NCBI RefSeq assembly: GCF_000336575.1
Contig: NZ_AOPO01000001.1
Coordinates: 806,001 to 870,000, forward strand
Reading direction: 5' to 3'
DNA: 64,000 nucleotides
DNA from: Vreelandella titanicae BH1
GTDB lineage: Bacteria; Pseudomonadota; Gammaproteobacteria; Pseudomonadales; Halomonadaceae
The notes under the pieces are model-generated. The model did not search any database. It was not told where the DNA came from and was given only the letters and a program-made list of their open reading frames with translations. The translations under genes were made by a program, and so were the position numbers. This document shows positions 15,712 to 25,291 of the stretch, one piece after another (position 1 is the stretch's first letter; each line of letters starts with the position of its first letter).

Positions 15712-16569
15712 ATGAAAATCTGCTTGTTCAATAACAATCGCCTGGGTGTCGTAGACGGTAACGAGGTATTGGACGTCTCAAGCGTCCTAACTCGTATCGG
15801 TGCCTCGGAATATCCCTATCCCCGTGGAGATCAACTGATTGCTTGCTTACCAGAATTAATGCCTGTCATAGCGGATGCCATACAATTCGCTCGGCGTTAT
15901 CCTCTCAGCAAGGTGACATTGCGCTCCCCGGTTGCCAACCCCGGCAAGGTTGTCGCGGCTCCAGTCAACTACCAAGCCCACTTGGATGAGGCCATTGAGG
16001 ATACCGCGACTTTCTCCCGAGCACATGTGCGAAAGATACAGGAGACAGGGCTGTTCCTCAAAGCTACAAGTTCACTGGTCGGTCCTGATGATTCTGTGTA
16101 CGTCGGTCTTCCGGACCGCCGAACCGACCACGAAATCGAATTGGTTGCCATCATTGGCAAACGTGCCAAAAACGTTTTAGCAAAGGATGCGCTGTCCTAC
16201 GTGGCGGGATACAGCATCGGGCTGGATATCACGATTCGTGGGCCGGAGGAGCGCAGCCTGCGTAAGTCGCTAGATTCCTACACAGTGCTGGGCCCCTGGC
16301 TGGTTACCGCCGATGAGATAGAAAACCCTCATGCATTAGCGATGACCCTAGATGTGAATGGAAAAGTGCGACAAAGCGCCAATACCAAAGATCTGATCAT
16401 GGATGTAGCCGAACTTATAGAGTTTGCCTCCAAATTCTACACCCTCGAGCCCGGCGATCTGCTGTATACCGGGACACCAGAGGGGGTGGGGCCTATCCAG
16501 CCTGGTGACACCATCAATTGTGAGATTGAGCGTATTGGTAAGATCAGTGTGAACGTGGAGGCATCATGA
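15712..16569 (+). CDS. FAH-family hydrolase, probable fumarylpyruvate/maleylpyruvate hydrolase
   Basis: Hydrolyses the gentisate ring-cleavage product to pyruvate plus fumarate or maleate. The 285-residue FAH-family protein has NPGKVVAAPVNYQ opening the catalytic domain, the acidic metal site DHEIELVAIIGK (about 143-154), YSIGLDITIRG and the C-terminal GTPEGVG loop. It lies 30 bp after the dioxygenase and overlaps the next gene by 4 bases (ATGA), so it is translationally coupled. No maleylpyruvate isomerase gene is seen nearby, so the enzyme may act directly on maleylpyruvate. It is a paralogue of 5095-5946. Confidence 0.85.
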   Translation: MKICLFNNNRLGVVDGNEVLDVSSVLTRIGASEYPYPRGDQLIACLPELMPVIADAIQFARRYPLSKVTLRSPVANPGKVVAAPVNYQAHLDEAIEDTATFSRAHVRKIQETGLFLKATSSLVGPDDSVYVGLPDRRTDHEIELVAIIGKRAKNVLAKDALSYVAGYSIGLDITIRGPEERSLRKSLDSYTVLGPWLVTADEIENPHALAMTLDVNGKVRQSANTKDLIMDVAELIEFASKFYTLEPGDLLYTGTPEGVGPIQPGDTINCEIERIGKISVNVEAS

Positions 16570-17741
16570 GTACTCAGCAGCCTATTCTTATTATCGGCGG
16601 CGGGATTGGTGGCCTTGCATCAGCACTGGCCTTGTCTCGTCTCGGCATCCCAACATTGGTTATTGAGCAGGCCGATGAGTTTCGTGAAGTGGGTGCTGGT
16701 ATCCAAGTAGGACCGAATGGCTTCCGCGCCCTTGATCGCCTAGGGGTATTGGCGCAGGCACGTGAACTGGCGGTGCTGCCAGATGAACTGATCATGATGG
16801 ACAGCGTCAATGCCACGCCGGTCGTTGAGATCCCGGCGGGTGACTCATTCATCGAACGCTTCCAGTACCCCTATGCACTGATCCATCGTGCCGACTTACA
16901 CAACGTACTGCTCAACGCGTGTCGTGCATCGAGCCAGATAGAGTTTCGAACCTCTACTAGGGTCGCCTCCTTCTCAGAGGCCAATGGCAAGATGAATGTC
17001 ACCACAGCTCAGGGGGAAGTAATCTCAGGAAGTGCTTTGATAGGGGCCGATGGCCTATGGTCTAAGGTTCGCGAGAGCATTGTCGGCGATGGAGCTCCGA
17101 GGGTTTCCGGTCACATTGCCTATCGTGCGGTAATTCCTATCGAGGAAGTGCCAGAAGCCTATCGCCGGAATGCCATGATTCTGTGGGGCGGCCCCAAAAA
17201 CCACCTCGTGCAGTATCCGTTACGTGGAGGAAAGCTCTTCAATCTGGTTGCCGTGTTCCATAGCGATCGCTATGTAGAAGGCTGGAATACAGAAGGAGAT
17301 CCTGAGGAGCTCAAGCAGCGTTTCGCTGGAACCTGCGATACGGTTCAAGAACTGTTAGCCAAAATTGATAGCTGGCGTATGTGGGTGCTATGCGATAGAG
17401 AGCCTGTGAAAGAGTGGAGCCGTGGCCTTGCCACCCTGGTCGGAGACGCTGCTCACCCGATGTTGCAATACCTTGCCCAAGGTGCCTGCATGGCTATAGA
17501 GGATGCTGTTGTGCTAGCTGATGAGGTTGCCCGCTGCAGTGACGATATCGCCAGTGCCTTTCAGGCGTACCAGCAGCGGCGCTACCTGCGCACCGGACGC
17601 TGTCAGATTATGGCCCGTGTTCACGGTGAGTTCTATCACGCGACAGGGGTTACGGCTGAACTGCGCAATGCCATGCTCGCTTCTCGGACGCCAGAGCAGT
17701 CTTATGAAGGGCTGGCTTGGCTATATGATAAGGATATTTGA
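16566..17741 (+). CDS. 3-Hydroxybenzoate 6-hydroxylase (salicylate hydroxylase-like flavoprotein)
   Basis: A class A FAD monooxygenase of 391 aa that would turn 3-hydroxybenzoate into gentisate with NADH and O2. N-terminal FAD motif IIGGGIGGLASALALSRLG; GADGLWSKVR near 158; and the block WRMWVLCDREPVKEW followed by TLVGDAAHPMLQYLAQGACM, which is typical of 3-hydroxybenzoate 6-hydroxylases. The ATG overlaps the upstream stop. The alternative, salicylate 5- or 1-hydroxylase, is less likely given the gentisate dioxygenase in the same operon. Confidence 0.8.
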   Translation: MSTQQPILIIGGGIGGLASALALSRLGIPTLVIEQADEFREVGAGIQVGPNGFRALDRLGVLAQARELAVLPDELIMMDSVNATPVVEIPAGDSFIERFQYPYALIHRADLHNVLLNACRASSQIEFRTSTRVASFSEANGKMNVTTAQGEVISGSALIGADGLWSKVRESIVGDGAPRVSGHIAYRAVIPIEEVPEAYRRNAMILWGGPKNHLVQYPLRGGKLFNLVAVFHSDRYVEGWNTEGDPEELKQRFAGTCDTVQELLAKIDSWRMWVLCDREPVKEWSRGLATLVGDAAHPMLQYLAQGACMAIEDAVVLADEVARCSDDIASAFQAYQQRRYLRTGRCQIMARVHGEFYHATGVTAELRNAMLASRTPEQSYEGLAWLYDKDI

Positions 17742-17911
17742 CGCGCTTTTAATATAATAATTTCCTAATAAAAAGTAATAACTGTTTACAACTCTTGCAA
17801 ACTACCATGCTCATAAAATTTTAGAATTCCGTTTTTGACTTATGATTTTATAAGAGCACAACTAATTTTCAGTGAGAAAGAAAAAAAACCTCTAAAAATA
17901 AGGTAAATACA
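17742..17911 (+). promoter_or_regulatory. AT-rich spacer before the second TRAP operon, with a dyad
   Basis: 170 bp, very AT-rich. CTTAT (17839-17843) and ATAAG (17850-17854) form a short palindrome around GATTTT. This may hold a separate promoter for the TRAP genes; no convincing -35/-10 pair was identified. Confidence 0.35.
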
Positions 17912-18913
17912 ATGACAAACATACTAAATACTGCCACTCGCTATCTTTGCGCGATTCCGCTAGGCCTAGCGTTAATTGCCAGCACACAAGTCGAGGCCAA
18001 AGAGTTACGCCTGGGATTAATTACTCCGCCTCAGCATATTTTGAATCAAACCGCCCAACGCCTAGCCGACACAGTGGCAGAGCGAAGTAATGGTGATTTA
18101 ACCATTACCATTTTCCCATCCGGCCAGCTAGGGGATGAATCGGCCATGTTCACCCAAATGGAGACCGGACTGCTAGACATAGGGCTTATGACCGCCGCAG
18201 CTACCAGCCAGCGTGAACCAGCTTTCGTCGGCTGGTTCACTCCCTTCCTCTTTTCCAGCGTAGAAGAGGCGGCCAAGGCCACCGAGACAGACGCTGCTCA
18301 GCAGATGCTGCAGAACCTGGAGAGCAAAGGTCTGCACGCATTCGGCTATACTTTTGCGGGCATGCGCCATATTCTTATGCGCGAAAGCGCTGTTAACAGC
18401 ACTGAGGATGTTAGCGGCAAAAACATCCGCATTATTCCGTTCGCAGCGATGAATACCTGGTGGCGAGCCGTTGAGGCTCGGCCCACCCCGACGAGTTTGC
18501 CGGATGTTTACCAAGGCCTCCAAAACGGTATGCTGGATGGTGTGGATATTGACCTCGATGCCTTAGTAGGTTCGGGCTTTTATGAAGTAGCGGAGCATCT
18601 AACACTGACTAGCCATATGGCGTTTCCTGAGGTAGCCATAATGGGCCAAGCATCCCGCGCTTCACTTAGCGATGCAGAACGCCAGCTAATTGATACCGCC
18701 ATGGCTGAGGCACTTGCCTGGGGTACTGAGACGGAAATTGCAGCAGAAGCGAGCAACCGCACCTTGCTCGAAGACCGCATTAATGTGTATACGCTAGAAA
18801 GCGCTGAAGACGCTTTCAGCACGGCGAACCAAGCGTTCGCTGAGCGCTTTGGTGACCATCCGCTTATCCAAGCATTCCAGCAACAGTCCACCGAACTCCT
18901 TAACGCTGAATAA
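17912..18913 (+). CDS. TRAP transporter substrate-binding protein DctP (gentisate module)
   Basis: A 333-residue periplasmic binding protein. The signal peptide spans about residues 1-29 (LIASTQVEAKE at the cleavage region). RIIPFAAMNTWWRAV and LTSHMAFPEVAIMGQASR are the TRAP binding-cleft regions. It is the likely uptake receptor for 3-hydroxybenzoate or gentisate, judged from the operon upstream. It is closely patterned on the DctP at 8817 (GMRHIL, SHMAFP). Confidence 0.88.
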   Translation: MTNILNTATRYLCAIPLGLALIASTQVEAKELRLGLITPPQHILNQTAQRLADTVAERSNGDLTITIFPSGQLGDESAMFTQMETGLLDIGLMTAAATSQREPAFVGWFTPFLFSSVEEAAKATETDAAQQMLQNLESKGLHAFGYTFAGMRHILMRESAVNSTEDVSGKNIRIIPFAAMNTWWRAVEARPTPTSLPDVYQGLQNGMLDGVDIDLDALVGSGFYEVAEHLTLTSHMAFPEVAIMGQASRASLSDAERQLIDTAMAEALAWGTETEIAAEASNRTLLEDRINVYTLESAEDAFSTANQAFAERFGDHPLIQAFQQQSTELLNAE

Positions 18914-18920
18914 AACGCGT

Positions 18921-18940
18921 CGGGGCGCTTCTGCGCCCCG
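18921..18940 (+). other. Stem-loop between dctP and dctQ
   Basis: CGGGGCGC (18921-18928) and GCGCCCCG (18933-18940) form a perfect 8-bp GC stem with a TTCT loop, 8 bases after the dctP stop. There is no T-run. It likely stabilises the dctP message or attenuates read-through into dctQ. Confidence 0.6.
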
Positions 18941-18961
18941 AACCAAAGAGGCGTACCCAAG

Positions 18962-19480
18962 ATGCATTTTCCCCAAGACACCTGGCTAACCAAGGCGAGC
19001 CGACAGCTAGCCAGGGTTGAACAGCTGCTCTGCAACGTACTGATAATAGCTTTTAGCGCGTTGCTTATTGCTAATGTTTTCGCACGATACGTACTCAACA
19101 GCCCACTTTTTTTTGCCAATGAGCTAGCCGTCTATATTCTGATTTGGATGGCGTTTCTCGCCATCTCTATCGCCATACATAACGACCAGCACGTACGTTT
19201 GACCATGCTGATTGCGATACTGCCTAAAGCGGCTCAGCGCGTTTGCTATTGGCTTACCGAGCTGATCTGCCTGGCGATAATGGTTACTGTCCTGTGGTAC
19301 GCCATCGCTTGGCTGCGGTCACCTTCGATCCACTACGATATCGCTATTACGCTCGATTGGCCCAAGTGGCATTTCTATCTCATCGTGCCGCTTTTCTGCC
19401 TCACATCGATTTTTCACCTCGTCGCTAGGCTTTTTGATCGCTCGCGAGCGAGTTTCGTCCTAGCCAACGACGAGGAGTAA
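18962..19480 (+). CDS. TRAP transporter small permease DctQ (gentisate module)
   Basis: 172 aa, four membrane helices. LLIANVFARYVLNSPLFFANELAV is split across helix 2 and the conserved loop typical of DctQ (quoted region at about residues 35-58). It lies between dctP and dctM; dctM follows 4 bases after the stop. Confidence 0.85.
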   Translation: MHFPQDTWLTKASRQLARVEQLLCNVLIIAFSALLIANVFARYVLNSPLFFANELAVYILIWMAFLAISIAIHNDQHVRLTMLIAILPKAAQRVCYWLTELICLAIMVTVLWYAIAWLRSPSIHYDIAITLDWPKWHFYLIVPLFCLTSIFHLVARLFDRSRASFVLANDEE

Positions 19481-19484
19481 CCCT

Positions 19485-20744
19485 ATGACGCTTGCGGCTT
19501 TTATTGTGTTAATGCTACTTGGAATGCCAATTGCCTTTGTCCTCTTGGCTTCAACACTTACCTTCGTGATCACTTCCGGTAACTACCGTCTATTTGAAAA
19601 CCTACCCCAGGTTATTTTTGGCTCGCTAGAGGTATTTGATCTGCTGGCGATTCCCTTATTTATCCTGTTGGGCGAAATCATGAATGAGGGTGGTATTACA
19701 CGTCGCATTATCACCGCCACACGTGCCTGGTTTGCGTGGATTCCTCACAGCATTGCCTATGTATCCCTCACCTCGAACTTGATGCTTGCCTCTATTATGG
19801 GTTCAGCGACGGCACAGATCGCTATTATGAGCCGAGTAATGACTCCCGAATTGGAGCGTGATGGTTACGACAAGGGGTTCGCCGCGGCGTTGACGGCAGG
19901 TGCTGGCCTGCTGGGGCCGATTATTCCGCCGTCAATGGTGTTTATTATCTATGGCGTCATTGCTCAAGTGTCGATTGGTGCCATGTTCATGGGCGGCATT
20001 CTTCCTGGGCTACTGCTGTTTATACTGATCAGCGGCTTGATCACAATCATGGCGCGCCGTGCGCGTAAGAAAGGAAGCGTTGATCAGGAACGCACACCGC
20101 TATGGCGTGCGACTCGTGGCGCACTGCTCACACTTAGCATTCCCATCGTCATTGTGGGCGGTATCGCATTTGGCATAGTGACGCCGACTGAATCCGCGGC
20201 GGCTGCGACGCTAATGGCGGTGGTGATAGGCGCCCTCTTCTTTCAAGAGCTTAAGTGGGGGCAATTACCTGGTGTTTTAAGCCGAACAGCACGCAACACC
20301 GCCATTGTGCTATTTCTGATTGTCGCTGCGAAAGCCTTTGGTTGGGTACTGGTGTACAACCAGATACCTCAACAGGTAGCCGGACTAATGCAAGGCACCA
20401 CCGAAAGCCCGCTGGTATTTATGCTTCTGGTGTTTGTGATGCTGATGGTAGTAGGCATGGTGCTTGATGGGATCGCTGCGCTGATCATCCTAGTGCCTAT
20501 TTTGCTCCCGGTGGCGCAGCAAAGTTATGGTATTGATCCCATCCATTTTGGCATCGTCACCTGTATGACACTGAGCTTGGGGCTGTTAACCCCCCCGGTG
20601 GGTGCAGGGCTCTATGTTGCCTCCGCTATCAGCAACGTTAGCTTGCCCCGCATTACGAAGTGGATCTTGCCTTTCATAATAGCGGCTTGCCTCGTCATTT
20701 TGGCGGTCATCTTTAATCCCTGGCTCGTTAACGTTTTCCGTTAA
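19485..20744 (+). CDS. TRAP transporter large permease DctM (gentisate module)
   Basis: A 419-residue polytopic membrane protein. It has LAIPLFILLGEIMNEGG, LGPIIPPSMVFIIYG and LLTPPVGAGLYVASA, the DctM core motifs. A GAGGAG ribosome site overlaps the end of dctQ. It forms the translocation channel for the aromatic acid captured by the DctP at 17912. Confidence 0.9.
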   Translation: MTLAAFIVLMLLGMPIAFVLLASTLTFVITSGNYRLFENLPQVIFGSLEVFDLLAIPLFILLGEIMNEGGITRRIITATRAWFAWIPHSIAYVSLTSNLMLASIMGSATAQIAIMSRVMTPELERDGYDKGFAAALTAGAGLLGPIIPPSMVFIIYGVIAQVSIGAMFMGGILPGLLLFILISGLITIMARRARKKGSVDQERTPLWRATRGALLTLSIPIVIVGGIAFGIVTPTESAAAATLMAVVIGALFFQELKWGQLPGVLSRTARNTAIVLFLIVAAKAFGWVLVYNQIPQQVAGLMQGTTESPLVFMLLVFVMLMVVGMVLDGIAALIILVPILLPVAQQSYGIDPIHFGIVTCMTLSLGLLTPPVGAGLYVASAISNVSLPRITKWILPFIIAACLVILAVIFNPWLVNVFR

Positions 20745-20883
20745 CTCTAGCCGCTACCTCCGGCTTACTCTTTATTGATGTGGGGCACTGGCTAGTATCA
20801 TGCTGGCCAGTGCTCCCATCCAGTGCCTATTACAGAAACTTCTGCTATGGTCACAGCGTATTTTCCCCTTTATAAGACTCCAC

Positions 20884-21357
20884 ATGACTCGATCACCGCT
20901 ATCTGAAGCTTTTGACTTACCTGGCAATCTTTTAAGACGCTGCCACCAAATTAGCGTGGCTATTTTTCTGCGCAAGTGCGAGGCGTTTAACCTTACCCAA
21001 CTGCAATATATTATCCTTTCTGCGCTTGAAGAGATGGGAGCCAGTGACCAAATCACCTTAGGTGGCTATACGGCATTGGATCGCAATACCATCGCTGTCG
21101 TAGTACGAAAATTAGAGGAGCGCGGGCTCATTACCCGGCACCGCAACCCTGAAGATCGTCGTTCGATGGTTGTGAAGCTTACCAAGGAAGGAGAGACGTT
21201 ACGAGAAGCCGTAGAGCCTGCTGTTGAAGAGGTGCAAAGTGATATCCTGGCGCCGCTTAACGCCGAAGAGCAACAGATATTGCTTTCTCTGCTGCAAAAG
21301 ATCGCTAACGGTAATAACCATTTAAGCCGTGTGCCAGTGCGCTTAAACGAAAGATAG
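20884..21357 (+). CDS. MarR-family transcriptional regulator
   Basis: 157 aa from ATG 20884; an upstream in-frame ATG at 20800 gives 185 aa but adds an atypical tail. The winged helix is visible in LGGYTALDRNTIAVVVRKLE and the wing in GLITRHRNPEDRRSMVVKLT. MarR regulators next to aromatic catabolic genes often sense phenolic acids. It follows dctM by about 140 bp, so it may be separately transcribed. The target is unknown; it could act on the gentisate module or on pobA downstream. Confidence 0.8.
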   Translation: MTRSPLSEAFDLPGNLLRRCHQISVAIFLRKCEAFNLTQLQYIILSALEEMGASDQITLGGYTALDRNTIAVVVRKLEERGLITRHRNPEDRRSMVVKLTKEGETLREAVEPAVEEVQSDILAPLNAEEQQILLSLLQKIANGNNHLSRVPVRLNER

Positions 21358-21492
21358 TACTGTTATCTGTAGCGGAACCTACGCCTCCCATAACTTCCAC
21401 TTTGGTTATTAAGAAGCTCCCGAGAATGTCTTTATTACCGGACATGAAAGCGTGGAGAACTTTACAACTTTTCATGACATTTAAGCAAAAAA

Positions 21493-21512
21493 GCCCAAGC
21501 AGACGCTTGGGC
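21493..21512 (-). terminator. Rho-independent terminator of pobA
   Basis: GCCCAAGC (21493-21500) and GCTTGGGC (21505-21512) form an 8-bp stem with an AGAC loop. On the minus strand it is followed by TTTTTTGC, so it ends the pobA transcript. Confidence 0.8.
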
Positions 21513-21540
21513 AATGAGGAAAATGAGAAAGGGCTAAACG

Positions 21541-22867
<1,327 letters not shown>

Positions 22868-23782
22868 GTGAAAACAGCAACGACAACCCATGTTCCCGTG
22901 TTCAAGCTATACGGTGAAACCCAGCACTGGCCGACGCCGGACTTATTACACTGTGAGTCAATTCCCGAGCGCAGCCGTCTGCATGATTGGCGCATTCGCC
23001 CTCACCGGCATGTTGATTTAGTGCATATTCTATTTATCAGCCACGGCAGCCTTGAACTAGAGCTTGAAGGAGCTAAACAACGCCTTGAAGGCGCGGTAAC
23101 TATTATTGTGCCCGCGATGGCCATCCATGGTTTTCATTTTTCTCCCGATATCGGCGGTCACATTATTACCCTGGCGAAGCCGTTGGCCGATCACCTTAAC
23201 GAGCTAATGGGTGAAAGCAGTGCGCTACGCAAAGCCGACTTTCTTCGCCTTAATCAGCCCGCTAACACCCAGCGCATTGCAACGTTAATCGACCAAATTG
23301 ACCAGGAGTACCGCCAGCCCGCTCCTGGACGAAACCGGTTGCTTGAAGCGCTGGTACAGGCGTTAGTTGTAGAGTTATCGCGTCTTACCGATTATCCTGA
23401 CAGGCCTGCAAAGCGCCATGGCCCCCGCCAGTACGATAAGGGGCGCATGCATCTTGAGAACTTCCAAGCGCTGATCGAAGCTCATTACCGTGAACAGCCA
23501 AGCATTGAACAGTTAGCCGAGCAGATAGGTGTGAGCAGCGCACACTTGAACCTGCTATGCCGCCAACTTGCCGGGCGTAGCGCCCTTCAATTACTGCATG
23601 AACGCCTACTGCTGGAAGCCAAGCGCCAGCTTACCTACACCAATATGACCATTGGTGAGGTTTCCGACAGCTTAGGCTTCTCAGAACCGGCTTACTTCAC
23701 GCGCTTTTTTAAGCGCAATACCGCCCTTTCACCAAGGGATTTTCGGCTACGGCAAATGGCGGCTAACGAATCCACTAAATAG
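22868..23782 (+). CDS. pobR: AraC-family activator of pobA
   Basis: A 304-residue regulator. The N-terminal cupin-like sensing domain (about 40-110, RPHRHVDLVHILFIS) would bind 4-hydroxybenzoate. The C-terminal double helix-turn-helix (about 200-295) is shown by SIEQLAEQIGVSSAHLNLLC and GEVSDSLGFSEPAYFTRFFK. It uses a GTG start at 22868 with GAGGAG upstream. Divergent orientation next to pobA is the usual arrangement of AraC-type PobR. Its stop overlaps the convergent aldehyde dehydrogenase stop by 8 bp. Confidence 0.85.
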   Translation: MKTATTTHVPVFKLYGETQHWPTPDLLHCESIPERSRLHDWRIRPHRHVDLVHILFISHGSLELELEGAKQRLEGAVTIIVPAMAIHGFHFSPDIGGHIITLAKPLADHLNELMGESSALRKADFLRLNQPANTQRIATLIDQIDQEYRQPAPGRNRLLEALVQALVVELSRLTDYPDRPAKRHGPRQYDKGRMHLENFQALIEAHYREQPSIEQLAEQIGVSSAHLNLLCRQLAGRSALQLLHERLLLEAKRQLTYTNMTIGEVSDSLGFSEPAYFTRFFKRNTALSPRDFRLRQMAANESTK

Positions 23783-25226
23783 GATAGTGCCGCGGCCCGA
23801 GCTGCATGGTCATCCAGCGCAGCTCGGTGAATTCTTCGATGCCTGCTTTACCCCCAAAGCGCCCGTAGCCGCTGGACTTCACACCGCCGAACGGCATTTG
23901 CGGTTCATCGTGTACCGTAGGGGCATTGATATGGCAAATACCCGTTTGTAAGCGCCCTGCCACTTTCATTGCGCGTGCGCTATCGCGGCTGAACACCGCT
24001 GATGAGAGGCCGTACTCGCTATCGTTAGCGATGCGCACTGCCTCTTCTTCACCATCAACACGGATCACTGCGACGACCGGGCCAAACGACTCTTCGCTAT
24101 ATAGCCGCATAGCACTGGTCACACCATCGATGACCGTGGCCTGCATCACCACGCCCTCGGCTTTACCACCCGCGGCTAAGTGCGCGCCTTGAGTGACTGC
24201 GTCATCGATGAGGCTATTTAGTTTTTCACCTGACTGCGCGTTGATTAAAGTGCCCAGGCTGTTGCTTTCATCACGTGGGTCGCCTGCTTTTAGCGCCTGA
24301 GCCCGCGCGGCAAACTTCTCCACAAAAGTATCCGCCACTTGGTTATCAACAATAACCCGCTCGGTGGACATGCAGATCTGGCCTTGGTTAAAGAACGCGC
24401 CAAAGATTGCCGCGTCCACGGCAGCGTCTATGTCGGCATCATCCAATACCAAAAACGGTGCCTTGCCACCCAGCTCAAGCAGCACGGGCTTTAAATACTT
24501 GGCCGCTTGCTCGGCAATGATTTTTCCAACGCCCGTGGAGCCAGTGAAGTTAATCCGCCGCACAGCAGGATGGGCAATTAACGCGCTTACCACGTCAGCG
24601 GCATCTTCAGGCGCGTTGGTAATCACGTTGACGATGCCCTCGCCCAACCCCGCTGCTTGCAGCACTTCACCAATTAAATGGTGTGTCGCTGGGCACTGCT
24701 CAGAAGCCTTCAAGATCACGCTATTACCACACGCTAAGGGCGTAGCAATGGCTCGCGTACCCAGAATAATCGGCGCATTCCAGGGCGCAACACCCACGAC
24801 GACGCCACACGGGATGCGCACGCCCATGGCTATGCTGTCAGGCACGTTAGAGGGGATGATATCGCCCTGGATCTGGGTGGTTAACGCCGCCGCCTCACGC
24901 AGCACATCAGCCGCCACTTTAACGTTAAAACCTGCCCAGCCAAGGGTAGCGCCAGTCTCTTCTACCATCCGATCAATGAAATCCGCTTGGCGCTGCTCCA
25001 TTAGTTCGGCGGCTTTCAGCAGCTTGGCGCGCCGCTCCCCAGGGCCCGTTTGTGACCATGCCTCAAACGCCTGGCCTGCGGCGTCGGCGGCCGCGTTAGC
25101 GTCACCGACACTTGCCGCCGCAGCAGTGGTCACCACTTCACCGCTTAACGGATTCGCACGGGTAAAGGTGGCTGTATGCTCGGCAGGGGTAGATTGGCCC
25201 GCTAACATTAGCTGAGTGGTGAACAT
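23775..25226 (-). CDS. Aromatic aldehyde dehydrogenase (vanillin/salicylaldehyde dehydrogenase-like)
   Basis: Oxidises an aromatic aldehyde (for example vanillin or 4-hydroxybenzaldehyde) to the acid feeding the protocatechuate route. 483 aa. WNAPIILGTRAIATPLACGN near 150, FTGSTGVGK near 226, LELGGKAPFLVL with the general-base Glu near 250, and the catalytic Cys in GQICMSTERV near 284. It lies 65 bp behind dctM on the same strand, so it is probably the last gene of the pca-box-controlled TRAP operon (28136 to 23775). The identity of the aldehyde is inferred from family resemblance. Confidence 0.82.
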   Translation of the reverse strand: MFTTQLMLAGQSTPAEHTATFTRANPLSGEVVTTAAAASVGDANAAADAAGQAFEAWSQTGPGERRAKLLKAAELMEQRQADFIDRMVEETGATLGWAGFNVKVAADVLREAAALTTQIQGDIIPSNVPDSIAMGVRIPCGVVVGVAPWNAPIILGTRAIATPLACGNSVILKASEQCPATHHLIGEVLQAAGLGEGIVNVITNAPEDAADVVSALIAHPAVRRINFTGSTGVGKIIAEQAAKYLKPVLLELGGKAPFLVLDDADIDAAVDAAIFGAFFNQGQICMSTERVIVDNQVADTFVEKFAARAQALKAGDPRDESNSLGTLINAQSGEKLNSLIDDAVTQGAHLAAGGKAEGVVMQATVIDGVTSAMRLYSEESFGPVVAVIRVDGEEEAVRIANDSEYGLSSAVFSRDSARAMKVAGRLQTGICHINAPTVHDEPQMPFGGVKSSGYGRFGGKAGIEEFTELRWMTMQLGPRHYPI

Positions 25227-25291
25227 GGCATAAGCTCCTGTAGTTGTGGTTGTGATCGCGCTGGCTTGAATAGAGGCAAGCGTACTTGCCG

